Positions 12,770 to 24,563 of a stretch of DNA of 64,000 nt are shown here, in pieces. Source of the DNA: Atopsyche davidsoni (lineage: Eukaryota; Arthropoda; Insecta; Trichoptera; Hydrobiosidae); the NCBI GenBank assembly GCA_022113835.1, contig JAILWY010000009.1, positions 1,029,501 to 1,093,500 on the forward strand, written 5' to 3'. Position numbers and translations under genes: made by a program. The notes under the pieces were generated by a model, which worked only from the letters and a program-made list of their open reading frames with translations, did not search any database and was not told where the DNA came from. Each line of letters opens with the position of its first letter. Position 1 is the first letter of the stretch.

Positions 12770-12980
12770 AACAGGAAAATCGAAGGAAAAAGGGGCATTG
12801 GAAGATCGCGTTCATCGCGATGTGTGAGACTGGCCCAGGATAGGGACATGTTCGAGGAAATGTTCACCAACCTCATATGAAGAGAGAACCAAAAAAGGAG
12901 ATAGTGGATATACCCTAAATTCACGCAAGGTTTGAATTTTCCGCCGTTTGTGCGGTAAAGTGTTGCCAATGAATAAATAC
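12770..12980 (+). mobile_element. Non-LTR retrotransposon 3' end, remnant 1
   Basis: The frame reads GKRGIGRSRS..VRLAQDRDMFEEMFTNL then stop, the C-terminus typical of insect LINE endonuclease-reverse transcriptases (GRRxxSWLRNLRQW ... LxRLAQDRxxFxxMVANL). Compared with the copy at 28345 it lacks about 70 bases in the middle, removing the LRQW segment. It ends with a TGTTGCCAATGAATAAATA-like 3' UTR. 5'-truncated and dead. Confidence 0.6.
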
Positions 12981-15620
12981 AGCATGACAGCTGACTGTTC
13001 AGGGATATTAAAAATTAGGCGCTATATGAAAGAGCAACGCTTTTTCATTGTTAAGTAGTCACAGTTTTATAGGCACAGTTCGCAACAAATAAGATGAAGT
13101 AGTGATGTATCTTCATTTTAAAAATTAGGGTGACTGGATCAATGGGTGATCTTTAACAACAAAACTGTCCTTCAACACAAAACCTTGCAGGCCATTTATC
13201 CGATATACTATTTCATACATAACTTCAAATTGTATACTTTATGAATTGATAAAACAATTTTTAATTATAAATGTGTATCAGAATTACATCTTGGTGAATT
13301 TTGTTTATTTATATATACACACACATAAATTTTGATGCATCTGCTAATTTTTATTGAATATAGTTTAAAATATAATTGATTACATGTGTCGCAGTCTAGT
13401 GACTAGAAAAATAATTTACAAACCATTTTGCATTCAACCATTGTATTACGACACGATTGTAGTATTTTTGTAAATTAATAATTTTTTTGAATCGATGAAT
13501 TATTGCGAGTTTTTTTTTGTTCATTTATTCTTTTCGCAGGCTAATTTTTTTATGATTAGTTAATAAATATGTTTTTCTAAAAGGTTCAGGTATATCTTCG
13601 CCTGACCTGACCTGTGCAAAAATATCTTTAGAAAAAGACACGGGGCTAAAGTCTCCGCATGAATGGGAGTTGCAACGAAAAACAAAAGGTGATGGGCTCT
13701 AAAAATAAAACAAAAAGTATTCTAATCTCGGATAATCATTATTAATATCAAATTAGTCTGTCTCATTAAGGCTAATCGATATTCAATCTGGCAACATCTT
13801 AAGTGGCAATGGGCGGGACACATAACTAGATGTATAGAGTCTAGACAGACTAAAAAATGAGCTCTTGGCGATAGATCTAAATATATTATACAATCTGGCG
13901 CACGGAGGATGTAGTACTGTTAAGTAAATTGCTATATTTTTACACGCCATGCATAAAAGCTTAAAACGAAATTCGCTGTCCAGGAAGCGCTGCTCGATTA
14001 CCAAAGATGGCGCCGTAAAAATACCAAAACCGGTACTCAATGTGTCAAAACCACTTCAATAATAACACGGCCTGGAGTCGGGCTCGGGTTCATCTGCCGT
14101 CGGAAAATGGTCTATCTTGTTTCAATACAAGCACTCGTTAATCAATTTTAGCTTCATTTCATATGCAAACATTATTCTTAGTTTTATATGCGCAGTAAAT
14201 TAAACATGTATTTTTAGTTCTCACTAATAAAGAGATTCCAGTTTGAGCAATTTACGAAAACGTTACAGTTTCAATAATCTTGTACTAAAAAAATTCGCCA
14301 TGAATTTTTTTGCAATCAATTTATATGATAATGTGAATTTCGGATACGTATAATCATATAATAGAAACACTTGTTTTGTCTTCATAGTACGAAAAAGTTA
14401 GCAAAGAATAAACATTGAGAATAATTATCGATATTTCAAACGTGTACGAGAGAGAGAGACATACAGTTAAAATAATTTGTGTGATAGTTTTATTTATGCA
14501 GACGAATAATTAGTTTTCAAGGTACTGCGTGACTGCGGATTTGTCCGAGTCACGCAGTAAAATCACAGAAAAAGGCTTCCTAATGAATGACTTAAATCTG
14601 GAGACAACGCATTGTATTTAAAAAATTTAAACATACTTAGCATCTTCTGGACCTCAAAATAAATAATATATATTATAATTTTCATGAAAATAATAATGTT
14701 TTATTTGTCAATCGAAATTGATTAAATTCAAATTATAATAGGTACAATTGATCTCCGATCAAGCACCCGAAACTCGGTCGTAGTTAAACGCTCTTTTTTA
14801 ATGACCGCCAAGCTAGTTCTAGGATCAGCGCAATGGCTGCAGAGAATCAAAATAAATTGCAGCAGTGATGTCATAAATAGAAATAAAAATTATATCATAC
14901 AAGCCAGTACGCTCGCTCAGGTGTGCGTGTGAATGTGTGCGTGTCCGTGAGCACCTACACACGCGCGCGCACTCACACTGCTATGCGAATCTCGCGACAG
15001 AATACAATAGAAATCGCCAAAATGGGCAACGTCTACTAAGGACCTGCCTAAAAGTAGAAAAGCCTACAAAAAATAATGCCGATGCTTAAAAAATTTTTTA
15101 AAAAAATATATATAAGCGTACATTAATTTTTATGCAATGAATGAACTTTTAATTGCAGTGGTTTAAAGAAAAGTTTTTAATTGGAATATTATCATTTTTT
15201 TTTAAATTTGTAATTATGTGCTAAGGTCGTCGGGTCGGTACGGTCTTTCGGGCGTTTGTTTGTGGTGCGGAGTTTACATCGGCAATATCGTTATTGAAAC
15301 ACGCTCAAGCATAGTGGCCGGCACGTTAGAATCTGATATTTCGCCCAAGGAAAACTTGGCCTCTCGTAAAATATAAGCAATCAATTTATTTGGTGAAATG
15401 TCACGGATGTTCTAGCGCGGCCAGTCCCTGTTCAACTGTGGGACGCGCAAATTTACGAAATACACATTTTTGCTAACTTTTCATGGGATGAGTAAATAAT
15501 CACATTTGAAATGACCATGACTTCCTTGTATATAAAAAAAAGATGGATTCTCATGTTTGTGCATAAATGCGGTAAAAGCTATCGCTGGTGATGTTTCGTA
15601 GATTTAAATAAAATATATGC
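12981..15620. other. Non-coding, nothing firm
   Basis: No gene recognised. An alternating purine-pyrimidine stretch at 14925-14980 (GTGTGCGTGTGAATGTGTGC, then ACACACGCGCGCGCACTCAC) could adopt Z-DNA. A GA-repeat lies at 14448-14459. The sequence at 13780-14060, with AAGATGGCGCCG near 14004, is slightly GC-richer. Confidence 0.4.
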
Positions 15621-15621
15621 C

Positions 15622-15835
15622 GATTTAATATATATGATTGGGTACATTTTTTCACACATCGAAAATGATTAAAGAAACGCTCAGAAAAATATCATCGTGA
15701 CTTGTGTGAGATTCGAGCTCAAATCTCCAAGCTTACATGGCCGGTGCATTATCCATTATGCTAACGAGCCACTGCTGAATAATGATATGGGTAAATATTC
15801 AATCCATAAAATAGAAATATATAGATTTAATATAT
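15622..15835 (-). mobile_element. tRNA-derived SINE, simple copy
   Basis: Insertion 15634-15823, bounded by a perfect 12-bp direct repeat GATTTAATATAT (15622-15633 and 15824-15835). On the minus strand it reads leader, GTGGCTCGTTAGCATAATGG (A-box-like), a spacer with CACCGGCCATG, then a worn B box (GCTCGAATCTCAC), a body with GATGATATTTTTCTGAG, and a 3' end GTGTGAAAAAATGTACCCAA-TCAT next to the duplication. LINE-type mobilisation is inferred from the target-site duplication. This is the plain form against which the inverted copies can be compared. Confidence 0.75.
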
Positions 15836-16007
15836 GTATACTACTCAATTACAATTAAAAGGAATCCGTCCTTTTGAAAGAAATTGTGAAGTTTTGTACT
15901 TTCGGACTGCATACTTGGGGTGTGATTTTAAGCGTATTACAAACAAAACTGACAATCAACTAGCAACACGGCTTTTTTGTGAGATAAAAATTACATATAT
16001 TTTTGAG

Positions 16008-16135
16008 TAAAATACTTGAATGATTTTCCACATGTTCGTTTTTATTTGTGACCGGTTTCGCCAACCTGTCACGTTGGCATTATCAAGTATTTTACCCAAA
16101 AGTATTAAAATGGAATTCCACAAGTACTCTCAGTC
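16008..16135. repeat. Hammerhead-like dispersed repeat, copy c (inverted pair)
   Basis: 16008-16086 is minus-oriented; read on the minus strand it gives TTGATAATGCCAACGTGACA, GGTTGGCGAAACCGGTCAC. It then switches to a plus-oriented distal half (16085-16133, ending GGAATTCCACAAGTACTCTC). The core is intact: stem GCCAAC/GTTGGC, GAAA, CCGG, TC. Confidence 0.7.
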
Positions 16136-16219
16136 AAAAAAATTGAATTTCATAAAAATAACACAAAAATGGACACTAGTGAGTATTTCATAAAAATGAC
16201 GGAAAAAAGCTTGTTGGCC

Positions 16220-16500
16220 GATTTTCAATTGTGTCGCTACGGGAGGCTGTTGCCGCGATACCTCCGCGGGGGTCCGCCGGGTGAAAAATGTTGGGGGTCT
16301 CGAGCGCGGGTAGCCGGCGTGGCCGGAGCCGACTGGTTATGTTAATACGACTTCGCGGGCCATTAGTTGCGGCGGCCGGTTTTGGTTCGGTTTGGCCGAT
16401 TCCGAATAACCGGGAACGCGGTTCGCGAGAGCCGCGGCCGGCGCCTCCGCCCGCGCGCCTTCACACGACCGGGCCCCGATCGTGTGCTTTATGAAGCCAT
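16220..16500. other. CpG-rich island
   Basis: Strongly CpG-rich block (many CGCGG and GGCCG words). Overlapping open frames here end within the island or just past it and show arginine/proline-rich low-complexity content, so I do not call a gene. It may be an orphan promoter. Confidence 0.4.
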
Positions 16501-16620
16501 CACAAATACTGCGTACACCCGTCCGATGCGCTTATTTCAATGCGAAAAATGTTTATTGTTTATCGGACCTGTGTAAAAAGATACTCATAGCCAAGCGAAA
16601 AACAGCACGTTCAAAAAATA

Positions 16621-17162
16621 CAGGGTGTCCGAAAAGAGTATCGGGGGAGTGTGGATAGTGACCGTTATTGCGATATGCTGCGAAAATTTTTGAGCCCAGA
16701 GTTGCAGAGGCTACTCAAGAACGCAGTTCCGCCACTTGCTATACATTCAATCAATCAATTGAAGCTGTTAACGAATTATTCCCTAACAAGGTCATTTCAC
16801 GTAGAGGTAACAGCAACTGGCCTCCCAGAAGCCCCGACCTTAGCTCTCTTGACTTTTCGTATAGGGATACCTTAAAAGTAGGGTTTATGAGAACAATTCG
16901 ACAAACTTAACGGAATGCAAACAAAATATCAGGTCAGAAATGGCAGCAATATCGAGGGCTATGTGTCAGCGTGTTATCAGCAATCTTCGTTCCAGATTAG
17001 AAGAGTGCCAGCAGCATAACGGTCACCATATGGATAACATCATCATTTTGAAATAATTTTCCATTTTGTATTCTTATAATCAACAATAAAAAAAAGCTTA
17101 ATTACGAATTGTTTTTGTATTACTGAACTAACAAATACCCTATATTCTCTTTGGACACCCTG
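16621..17162 (+). mobile_element. mariner-like element, internally deleted, copy 1
   Basis: 542 bp, flanked by TA duplications (16619-16620, 17163-17164). Terminal inverted repeats are CAGGGTGTCCGAAAAGAGTA and the complement of TTCTCTTTGGACACCCTG. Inside is the C-terminal part of a mariner transposase: a DRYCDML segment, then FPNKVISRRG and NWPPRSPDLSSLD (the catalytic aspartate neighbourhood), then MCQRVISNLRSRLEECQQ and a short tail. The N-terminal DNA-binding half and the first catalytic region are missing, and frameshifts and stops break the rest. Non-autonomous and dead. Confidence 0.85.
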
Positions 17163-17164
17163 TA

Positions 17165-18410
17165 TATAGATATATATTTATGTAAAAAAACTAATCCGGA
17201 TTCTGTAAAAAACAAATAAATAACATAAAAAGTCGTTAGGCTGACTATCTCCTATCCTATTTATGAATAAAGAGCTCGCGATTTGATTTAATGGCAAGTG
17301 ATTTGCTAAGTATATTAGATAAATTATAGCTCTATTCCAACTCATTGCATCCCATTTACTATATTTAATATAATCATTGAATATTTAATAAATCCACATT
17401 TATTTTTAAACACGTTTTTAGAAAGTCGATTCACAAATAAAAATGATAAAAATTCAGTTTATTTTAATTGTAAATTAAAATTGGATGTTTTTGTTCAGTT
17501 ACAATTTTATAATGATAAAGAGCGCCGGGCCGCAATGGCCTAGTTTGGGTTTAAATCCCATCTGCGTAAATAATTTTTCTTTTTTGTTAATCCAACTGTG
17601 CTATTGACTTCTAGATGTCAAAATAATTAATCTTTTAAAATTCCCATGCAGGAAAATTTAAGCGCCAAGGAAAATTAATAGAAAAAAAAAAAATTATATT
17701 TCTAGTATTATTGATGTATGTGTGATTCATCTAGACCGCAAGTATAAAGATATATTGAGTTCTAAACATGCATGCGCTCTTGCTCGGCTTCTAAACTGTT
17801 TATTTATACCTTTCAAGGGGAGTTTCAAACTAAAATTAAAATTTTGCAATTTATTATGTTATTCTGTTTGAAAATTTTAGGTGCATAGTATTGAGTATCT
17901 CGGTATTTCTCGGTGGTAATTATTTGCGATCGCTGTGAGCCGAGTGGATCCTTTCTGAGAATTGCTATAAAGCGCGTCGGGAAGCGCTTTTGTTTCAAAC
18001 GATTTTATGGTCCCTGAAAGTCGCCGGGATTTATGGCAGGCCGCTCATTGGGTTTCAGTTTCAGCCCTAAAATGGATAACCCCACGAATTAAACAGGCTC
18101 CGATAAACGACGAGCATCCTCCGCTGGCAACTCAGCCGCCGTGATAATCGATTTTAGAAAATTATGTTTCTTGTCAGGTCGTAAATTTAAGGAATATTAA
18201 ATAAATTAATGTAAAATAATAAAGCAAGTATTATTAATATAGATAAACAGATATCTACAAGTACAGAAAGTAATTTTTATCACGAGTATCCAACGATTTT
18301 TATGAAATATTAATTACCGATTTATAATATGTTAATTGAGAATCTAGTAAATTAATAGGTTTTTATAAAAATCATTCTGCGTAATTAGAAAATTATATGT
18401 ATTCAATACT
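17165..18410. other. Non-coding, with one unusual patch
   Basis: No gene. At 17520-17570 a GGGTTTAAATCCC palindrome sits beside GGCCGCAATGGCC and may be a worn SINE head. 17930-18165 is a GC-balanced, non-repetitive patch that includes GGGATTTATGGCAGGCC and CGATAAACGACGAGC; it looks like a candidate conserved non-coding element. Confidence 0.35.
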
Positions 18411-18418
18411 TGTTGGCA

Positions 18419-18470
18419 GAGAGTACTGGGTGGTATTCCTTTTTAATATTTCACGTTGGCATTATCAAAT
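18419..18470 (-). repeat. Hammerhead-like dispersed repeat, copy d (deleted)
   Basis: Keeps only the two ends of the family consensus: GAGAGTACTGGGTGGTATTC at one end and TTTCACGTTGGCATTATCAAA at the other. The middle, including the GAAACCGGTC part, is deleted. Confidence 0.6.
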
Positions 18471-21167
18471 GAAATGAAAATGCTACTTTGATTAAGAATA
18501 TAAGTGCTTTGTAATTTCAATCTCAATTTATTCCTCTGATCAAAGAATTTTAAAACAGTTTGAGCTGGTTTTTAAATAAATATTTTCAATAAGCATGTAT
18601 ATTTACAGTGGATACGCGAATTATATATACAACCTCTTGCATGCATAATTTAACGCGCTGCTTGTATATTTGCGTGACAAATCTCCCCTATTCGGAGTGG
18701 CCGCGCTCTCCCCTCGCCAGAGCTTTCGTGACGCTTTATGATATAGAAAATATTCAGCACAGCCTCGGAGCATCTCACTATCTTCAATTTTGCAGAACGG
18801 ACTTTTCAAAGGAAAGCCTGATAATATATTATAACACAGTGATGTATAAACTTCCTTTGTATGTTAACACTTTCGAGGTGCACAAATAAACAAGCTCCTT
18901 TTATTACGATTGTATTAATTTTTTTACAATACGTAGCTTAAGAATGTTTCTACTGATAATATATGCCAAAGCACATATGACCGAATCAATTATCCAAAGT
19001 AAATGTTAAGATATGTTTATAGGTTTCATTGCGTAAATATAAATAAACCTTATAAGTTTATAAACCGATAGATACATCGTAGTTTTATGATAATCATTAT
19101 AAATGGGAATATAACGAGGATATTTTAACAAGAATTTATGTATAACACTGTGAAAAGTAAAGTTTAAGTAATAAATTTCAGTAGTGTCGTAAAACATTTG
19201 GTTTTATTGCTTCATAAAATAATTGACTACTTAACACAGTTTGAGTTTTTTTTAAGTGAATACATATATTAAAAAAATCTTGAGAGAACTTTAAAACTTC
19301 CTAAGACACTAATACAATTAGTATAAAGTTACGAAGGAATTTTTAAACCGATTTGATAGGCTATATAAAAATAAACATTTAAAATATTATACATAAATTA
19401 TCAGATAAAATATACTTTAAAATTGGATCGCTACTAAATAATTTTTAAGTCTGTAAGGCAAAGGGAGAGAAACTAAAAATCTAACTGCTAAGGATGTCTC
19501 TAAGCTATTGCTATGCCAATCGTGAGACCTACGGATCGGTGCTTCGAGACGAGTAGAGTTCAGGGGCTTGCGAAGCTTAGATTCTTTTAAGCAATTATAA
19601 CGCTTACACTATTTTCACTCGATTTCTGTTGAGAAATACGAATTAATTTACTCAACCAGCGGCGGCAATGGGTTTGCTTATTTGATTTTTTTATATACTC
19701 AGGAAATATTGCTTAAATCCTAAGTTCTGTTTCTTATGTTACGTTTATAAATTAATTAATATCTAATATTTTAGATTTTTTATATTTGATTTCTTGATAT
19801 TAAATTATGTGTAAATGGCAAGTAACGTATATGTATACCGATATTTCTTATACAAATAAAATTCAATAAAGCATATTTTATAATTTAAAGCCAACATTAT
19901 TTTGTTGCGAATCGATATGTGCTAGAAACCTGTTTCCTTTTTTTTAAGCACTAACCGATCTTCAAAAACTTAACTTCGAAACAATTTGCGATTTGCAATG
20001 TTGGCAGGCTACAATCTCTCCGGCTCTTCGTCATTTTTATCGTTGCGATGCTGCGATCTTCTAAGTTCTAGAAGTTCTCGTGATGGTTTTAAATACGAGC
20101 TATTAAAGATTAGCTCTGCACGTACCGGCAGATTGCGGAAAATCGCCCAAGAGATCTCTGACGGGGTGATGGAGTGATGGCGGACTGATATTCGACCCGG
20201 TAACGCGTACAGAGAAAGCAAATTACAGCTCGCCATCTTTTATGGTCTCTCATGGCTGTTCTTTCCATATATATATATATTTTTTAACATGAGGAGAATC
20301 ACATCAAAACTGAAAACTGAATAATTACGCCACTACTTGACAGCAAGATCGCGATTTAAAGTGTGTTGGAATTTTTTATAAATTGATTAAAGAAGTTTTT
20401 TGGACAACTCATGAAGTAAATTCTGAATCAACTGTCTTGAATAATATTTTAATAAATATTAAATTCGCTGATTTCAATTCGATATAATCTATTTTTTCAG
20501 CCGAAGGGGTTGGATGGGAACTCCCCGTGATGGAGGTGAATTGATATATTATTAGTTATTTTAAAGTATAGTCTGCCTCTTTTATCTAAGAGCCGGTCTC
20601 AAAAGAGCTCTATAATACAATTAAAAAAACATCGTTTCGGAGAATCGAAACATGACAAGCGAGTTTAACACTTCGATGAAGATATGCCAGCCATTGTAAC
20701 GCGTGAAGGGCGGCTCGTGGGGACGCGGGAATGTAATCACTTCTAAAAGTATCGGTTAAAATAAATCCAGAAATTACCAGGATATAAAAGTAAAACGAAC
20801 AAATTTTTTTTTCAACGTCATAATTTTTAATTTCACAGTTGCTTAAAATATAAAAAAGTCAAAAATAACATTAAATTTATTTATAAAGAATTATTTATAA
20901 AAATTATTTATTTAAAAAGATTTTGCTTGTCGTTTCATATGTTATCAATTGTTTTAAAATTGTAAAAAATATTATTATTTCAAATCACCGATTTTCTGAG
21001 ATCGCAACAGTCGGCGCGGCCATTGCACAGTGTGGCGGGAGATCACAAAAAGTGGCTTTCATTCATAGAACGGATAAATCGTATTTCTGTTGATTGTTTT
21101 AATAGAATGGGATAGTAAATATAAATAAAATATGCATTCTATTGCTTTTGGATAATTTTTATTGATT
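18471..21167. other. Non-coding, with one GC-richer patch
   Basis: No gene recognised. 19986-20250 is richer in GC and free of obvious repeats; open frames on both strands overlap there, none family-like. The open frame at 18608-18889 is also compositional. Remaining sequence is AT-rich. Confidence 0.4.
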
Positions 21168-21769
21168 TTAACACTAAAGGTGGGGCGGGTACTAGTACCC
21201 GTTTTGCGGACTACTGTCTAAAAGCGAGGCGCGTATTAATACCTTTTTGAATGTGTTTACTCTAAAAGCGGCAGAAGGTCATTTTACTCATTAGGTTTAC
21301 AGCTCGTAATGTTTGTTTAGTCTCGTCAACGTTACTTCTACCAATCCAGTGATTCTGAACAAAGTGACAATGAATAAGTGGAGTGGCGAGAGAATGATAA
21401 TCCTTCAATTATTGAACAATTTTTAGGACAAAGTGGTGTTGTTGTGATGCCGAGTAATCCGCAAAGTGTGTATGAAGTGGTTCAACTTTTTATAGGAATG
21501 CAAATCAAAGAGTGTATAGATTAGAATTTTGTCCGCTTCGCACATCAGTTTAGTCAATTTGGTTACCCGCTTAAAATATAAATATAATATAAGCTATTGT
21601 GTAACAATAACATTTAATTTATTAACAAAAATTTCACAATTAACTCGGAGATGCTAAACGGAAGAAAAAAAAATCAAAGAGTGTATATACTAGATTTCAC
21701 ACGCGCAATTTTACTCGAATTTTGCCACATCAGTTTAGTCAATTTGGTTACCCGCTTAAAGTGTGTTAA
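21168..21769 (+). mobile_element. piggyBac-like element, internally deleted
   Basis: A 594-bp unit bounded by TTAA on both sides (21168-21171 and 21766-21769), the target site of piggyBac elements. The ends are loosely inverted (CACTAAAGGTGGGGCGGGTA and CACACTTTAAGCGGGTAAC on the opposite strand). Inside, about 21311-21490 reads as YQSSDSEQSDNE, stop, then NPSIIEQFLGQSGVVV and a VYEVVQLFIG ending, resembling the acidic N-terminus and domain entry (F.G..G......S..E..QLF) of piggyBac transposases. The catalytic core is absent. A direct repeat (21493-21570 and 21672-21765, sharing CACATCAGTTTAGTCAATTT) makes up the right half. Confidence 0.55.
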
Positions 21770-21837
21770 GTAGATAGCTCATAAAATAAGTTGAAATTTG
21801 TGTGAATAATTTGATTTTTGGTTTTTGGGCAGTTTTT

Positions 21838-22060
21838 GGGGTCTACGGCCCCAGTGTGCGGCGGCCGGCTCGGGTCTGACAAAGAGCCTCTCCGGCCAGC
21901 TCGCCGGCTCGGCGCGGCTCTGAAATGCCACGATCTGACCTTCGCCTGGCACGCGGCGCTGCAGCGAGGGAGTGGGCGAGCTGCGTGGCTACACAAACAT
22001 ACTTACTTTACTAGGTGTTCGGCCGCGTCATGTTCGGTATGCCTCCCGCGAGGCCGTATC
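21838..22060. other. CpG-rich island
   Basis: GC-rich block starting directly after the piggyBac-like element (GGTCTACGGCCCCAGTGTGC and following). Short frames on both strands overlap; none looks like a conserved protein. Confidence 0.4.
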
Positions 22061-23939
22061 CTGTGATTCGCGATTTAGTTTAGTTAACCTTCCGAGGGTT
22101 CCGTCCACATACGTGACGAGCATCTTGACACTGTGCGTAAGCAAAACCCAACCACCAACTTGACCGTTATGCAAAATTGACACGGTGAAACTATAAAGAA
22201 TCTAGTGTTGATGCTTAGAGAAGCTCGTTGTCTTCTTCGTCATAGGAGTGGCGACCTACGCGTCCACTGTCATCGCACACAATCACATTATCAAAGGTCA
22301 TTGAGTGGAACTCCTTTGAGCAATAAAAACTCACAGGTCAACATTCTCTCAACTGCAATTTCTTTTTATCGCTTGCTCAGCTACTTTCTTTATTTATTGT
22401 TCTCATTCAGATTACACTCACTTTTGTATGTCTCCCGCTCGGGGAGTAGGGAGAAACATTACATCATTAACACATCTTAAACTTTAAAAAACTCTTATTT
22501 AAAATATTAGTCTTGATAAAGCTGTGAGGGAATTTGAAATTTTATTTAGGGAAACTACTTTCACTTCTTAAAGAACTTTTTGAAATTTAATACAATAGTA
22601 ATAATGGCCCAAAAACTTTAGACATCAGATTATACGTCTAAACATATATTATACTATGTGTAAATAATGTATACATTAAAATAAAAAAAACCAACGACTA
22701 TTAAGTGTCAAATATAATGACTGAAATTTAATCATGACTGAGGTGTCAACCATCAAAGTAATGACACAAGTAAAACATGCTAATTTAAAAGATTTTTTTA
22801 AAATAAAAACACAATAATCCAGAGGACAAAATATTTTACAATAAATTGTAAATGAATAAGCAGGTTTGGGGACAATTTTCATTAATTATTAACCACATTC
22901 AAAGTATTTCTAGAACTTGTCGCTGAATAACTTTCAATATCGATTAGCAAAATCTAAAATAATAATTTTACTGATAGTTTTTTTTTTTTGAGTGTATATT
23001 TTGATTATTCTTTATTGCAATTTCGTAGCATTTTACAGCGGGCGCCAAATCATACGTTTTGTAAAAGTTTACTTAAATCGTGTAATAAATCTGCATAAAT
23101 CCATTAGCGGCCGGTTTTAGATATTATATGGTGTTTGTCACTTGATTCACAATAGCACGTAGTAATCAACCACGTGGTGGCAAAGTCTGCAGTGGTGGAG
23201 TTATGGTTAGGTGTTGGTTTTAAAGCAGGTATTTTTTTAAGCACGTGACAAGGTGTTTTAAATATGATTATTGAACAGTTGTTTGTAATTCCACGGAGAA
23301 GTTTGCTATTTAAAACATGTTAGAGTGTAGTCGTATGGGGTTTACTAATGCTGGATTGATTATATTGTGCTATTCCGTGTATTGCGTCGACGAGGCTCTG
23401 CATATCGGTTCCCGCGCTTTTTGAGTCTTCAGTTTGCAAATAACTCCAACAGAGCGGAGGATTGCATGATTTTAACACAAAAAAGATGTAGCAACACGAA
23501 TACCTGTTTGAATACACATTAATTTTTAAAAACAAAAGCTATTTGAAAATGATGCAATAAATAATAATTTGTGTAATTACATGAATTATTAAAAAAAAAA
23601 AAAGACAATAAGTGACATCTACCGTCTATATAAATAATTTTTTTCAAATTACAGGAATCTGTACTCTTTCCAATATTAATGTAGAAACTTGAGCATCTCT
23701 TAGTCCTTTGTTTCCATTTGAATGCTTAAAATAAATTGATTAAAAAAATGGTTTTAATCAATTTAAAAAAATATATATGTTCGTTATCACCAATTCAATG
23801 TTTTAATTAATTGTAATGTGTCAAACGCCATCTATACTGTAATAACAAACTAAACTAAAGCTTAGAGAAAAACAAAAATAGTAGTTAGCTTAACCAACAA
23901 TAGATGTCTTTTAAAAAATAATAAAATATTTAAAAAAAA
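22061..23939. other. Non-coding, 3' flank of the receptor gene
   Basis: AT-rich, no gene. Minus-strand transcripts of the ionotropic receptor would run into this stretch; an ATTAAA-type hexamer on the minus strand lies at about 23749-23754, but no polyadenylation site can be fixed by eye. Confidence 0.35.
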
Positions 23940-24225
23940 TTATTCACAATAATCATAAACAATGTGTTCAAACAATGGGTGTTTTTTTCCCTCACGCCAT
24001 TTAAATACAATTATTTCTGCTACAAACGTCAATGTTGCTAGTGTCATTCCAATAGCATAAAAATAAAATATATAGATAAACTTTGACAATTTTTCTGGCT
24101 TGAATTTATTGCAGTTGCTTGTCGGCTCGACCTTCTCGTGGCTCAAGTTCCAGTAGTCTACCAGGCCAGACTGCTTCAGACGGCTGATGATGATGTTCGT
24201 CCTCTCCGTCAAGTAAGATCCACGC
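23940..24225 (-). CDS. Divergent ionotropic chemoreceptor (IR), exon 2
   Basis: Completes the receptor. The exon joins through a split arginine codon and encodes RRGSYLTERTNIIISRLKQS, then GLVDYW (the late S2 helix typical of IRs), TM3 at residues 598-623 (FIYIFYFYAIGMTLATLTFV and following) and a short cytoplasmic tail ending in DYCE. The chosen acceptor (TGCTTCTCCAG|G) has a strong pyrimidine tract. A second AG 21 bases upstream (TTAACAG|AATG, exon start 24246) also keeps the frame and would add seven residues (RMSSCFS for the first R). The intron is 338 bp. Homology favours the downstream acceptor. Confidence 0.85.
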
Positions 24226-24563
24226 CTGGAGAAGCAAGAGGACATTCTGTTAATAAAATGCAATTCACTACAACAGGTTGATAATATCAGTGTATTTTAG
24301 ATATTCAAATAGAAAGTATATTTAGATTATTAGTTAAAAAAAAATAAAAAAAATAAATATATATATATTCTAATATTAGCAATGAGTCGCGGACATCGCC
24401 AGCATTTTAATTTACGACTTTTGATTTATTTTAAGGATTCGATATTCCCCGCGTCGTCCTTAGTTTTAAAGACAATTTTAAAATAAATATTTTTTTTTAT
24501 TTTCACCAGATATTAGCTATTATACCGAGCGTAAATGCCTATTAAAGCTTATGATTCAATTAC
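24226..24563 (-). other. Intron of the ionotropic receptor gene
   Basis: GT (GTAATTG) to AG (CTTCTCCAG), 338 bp, phase 2, AT-rich. It interrupts the S2 lobe before TM3. Contains no recognisable element. Confidence 0.8.
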
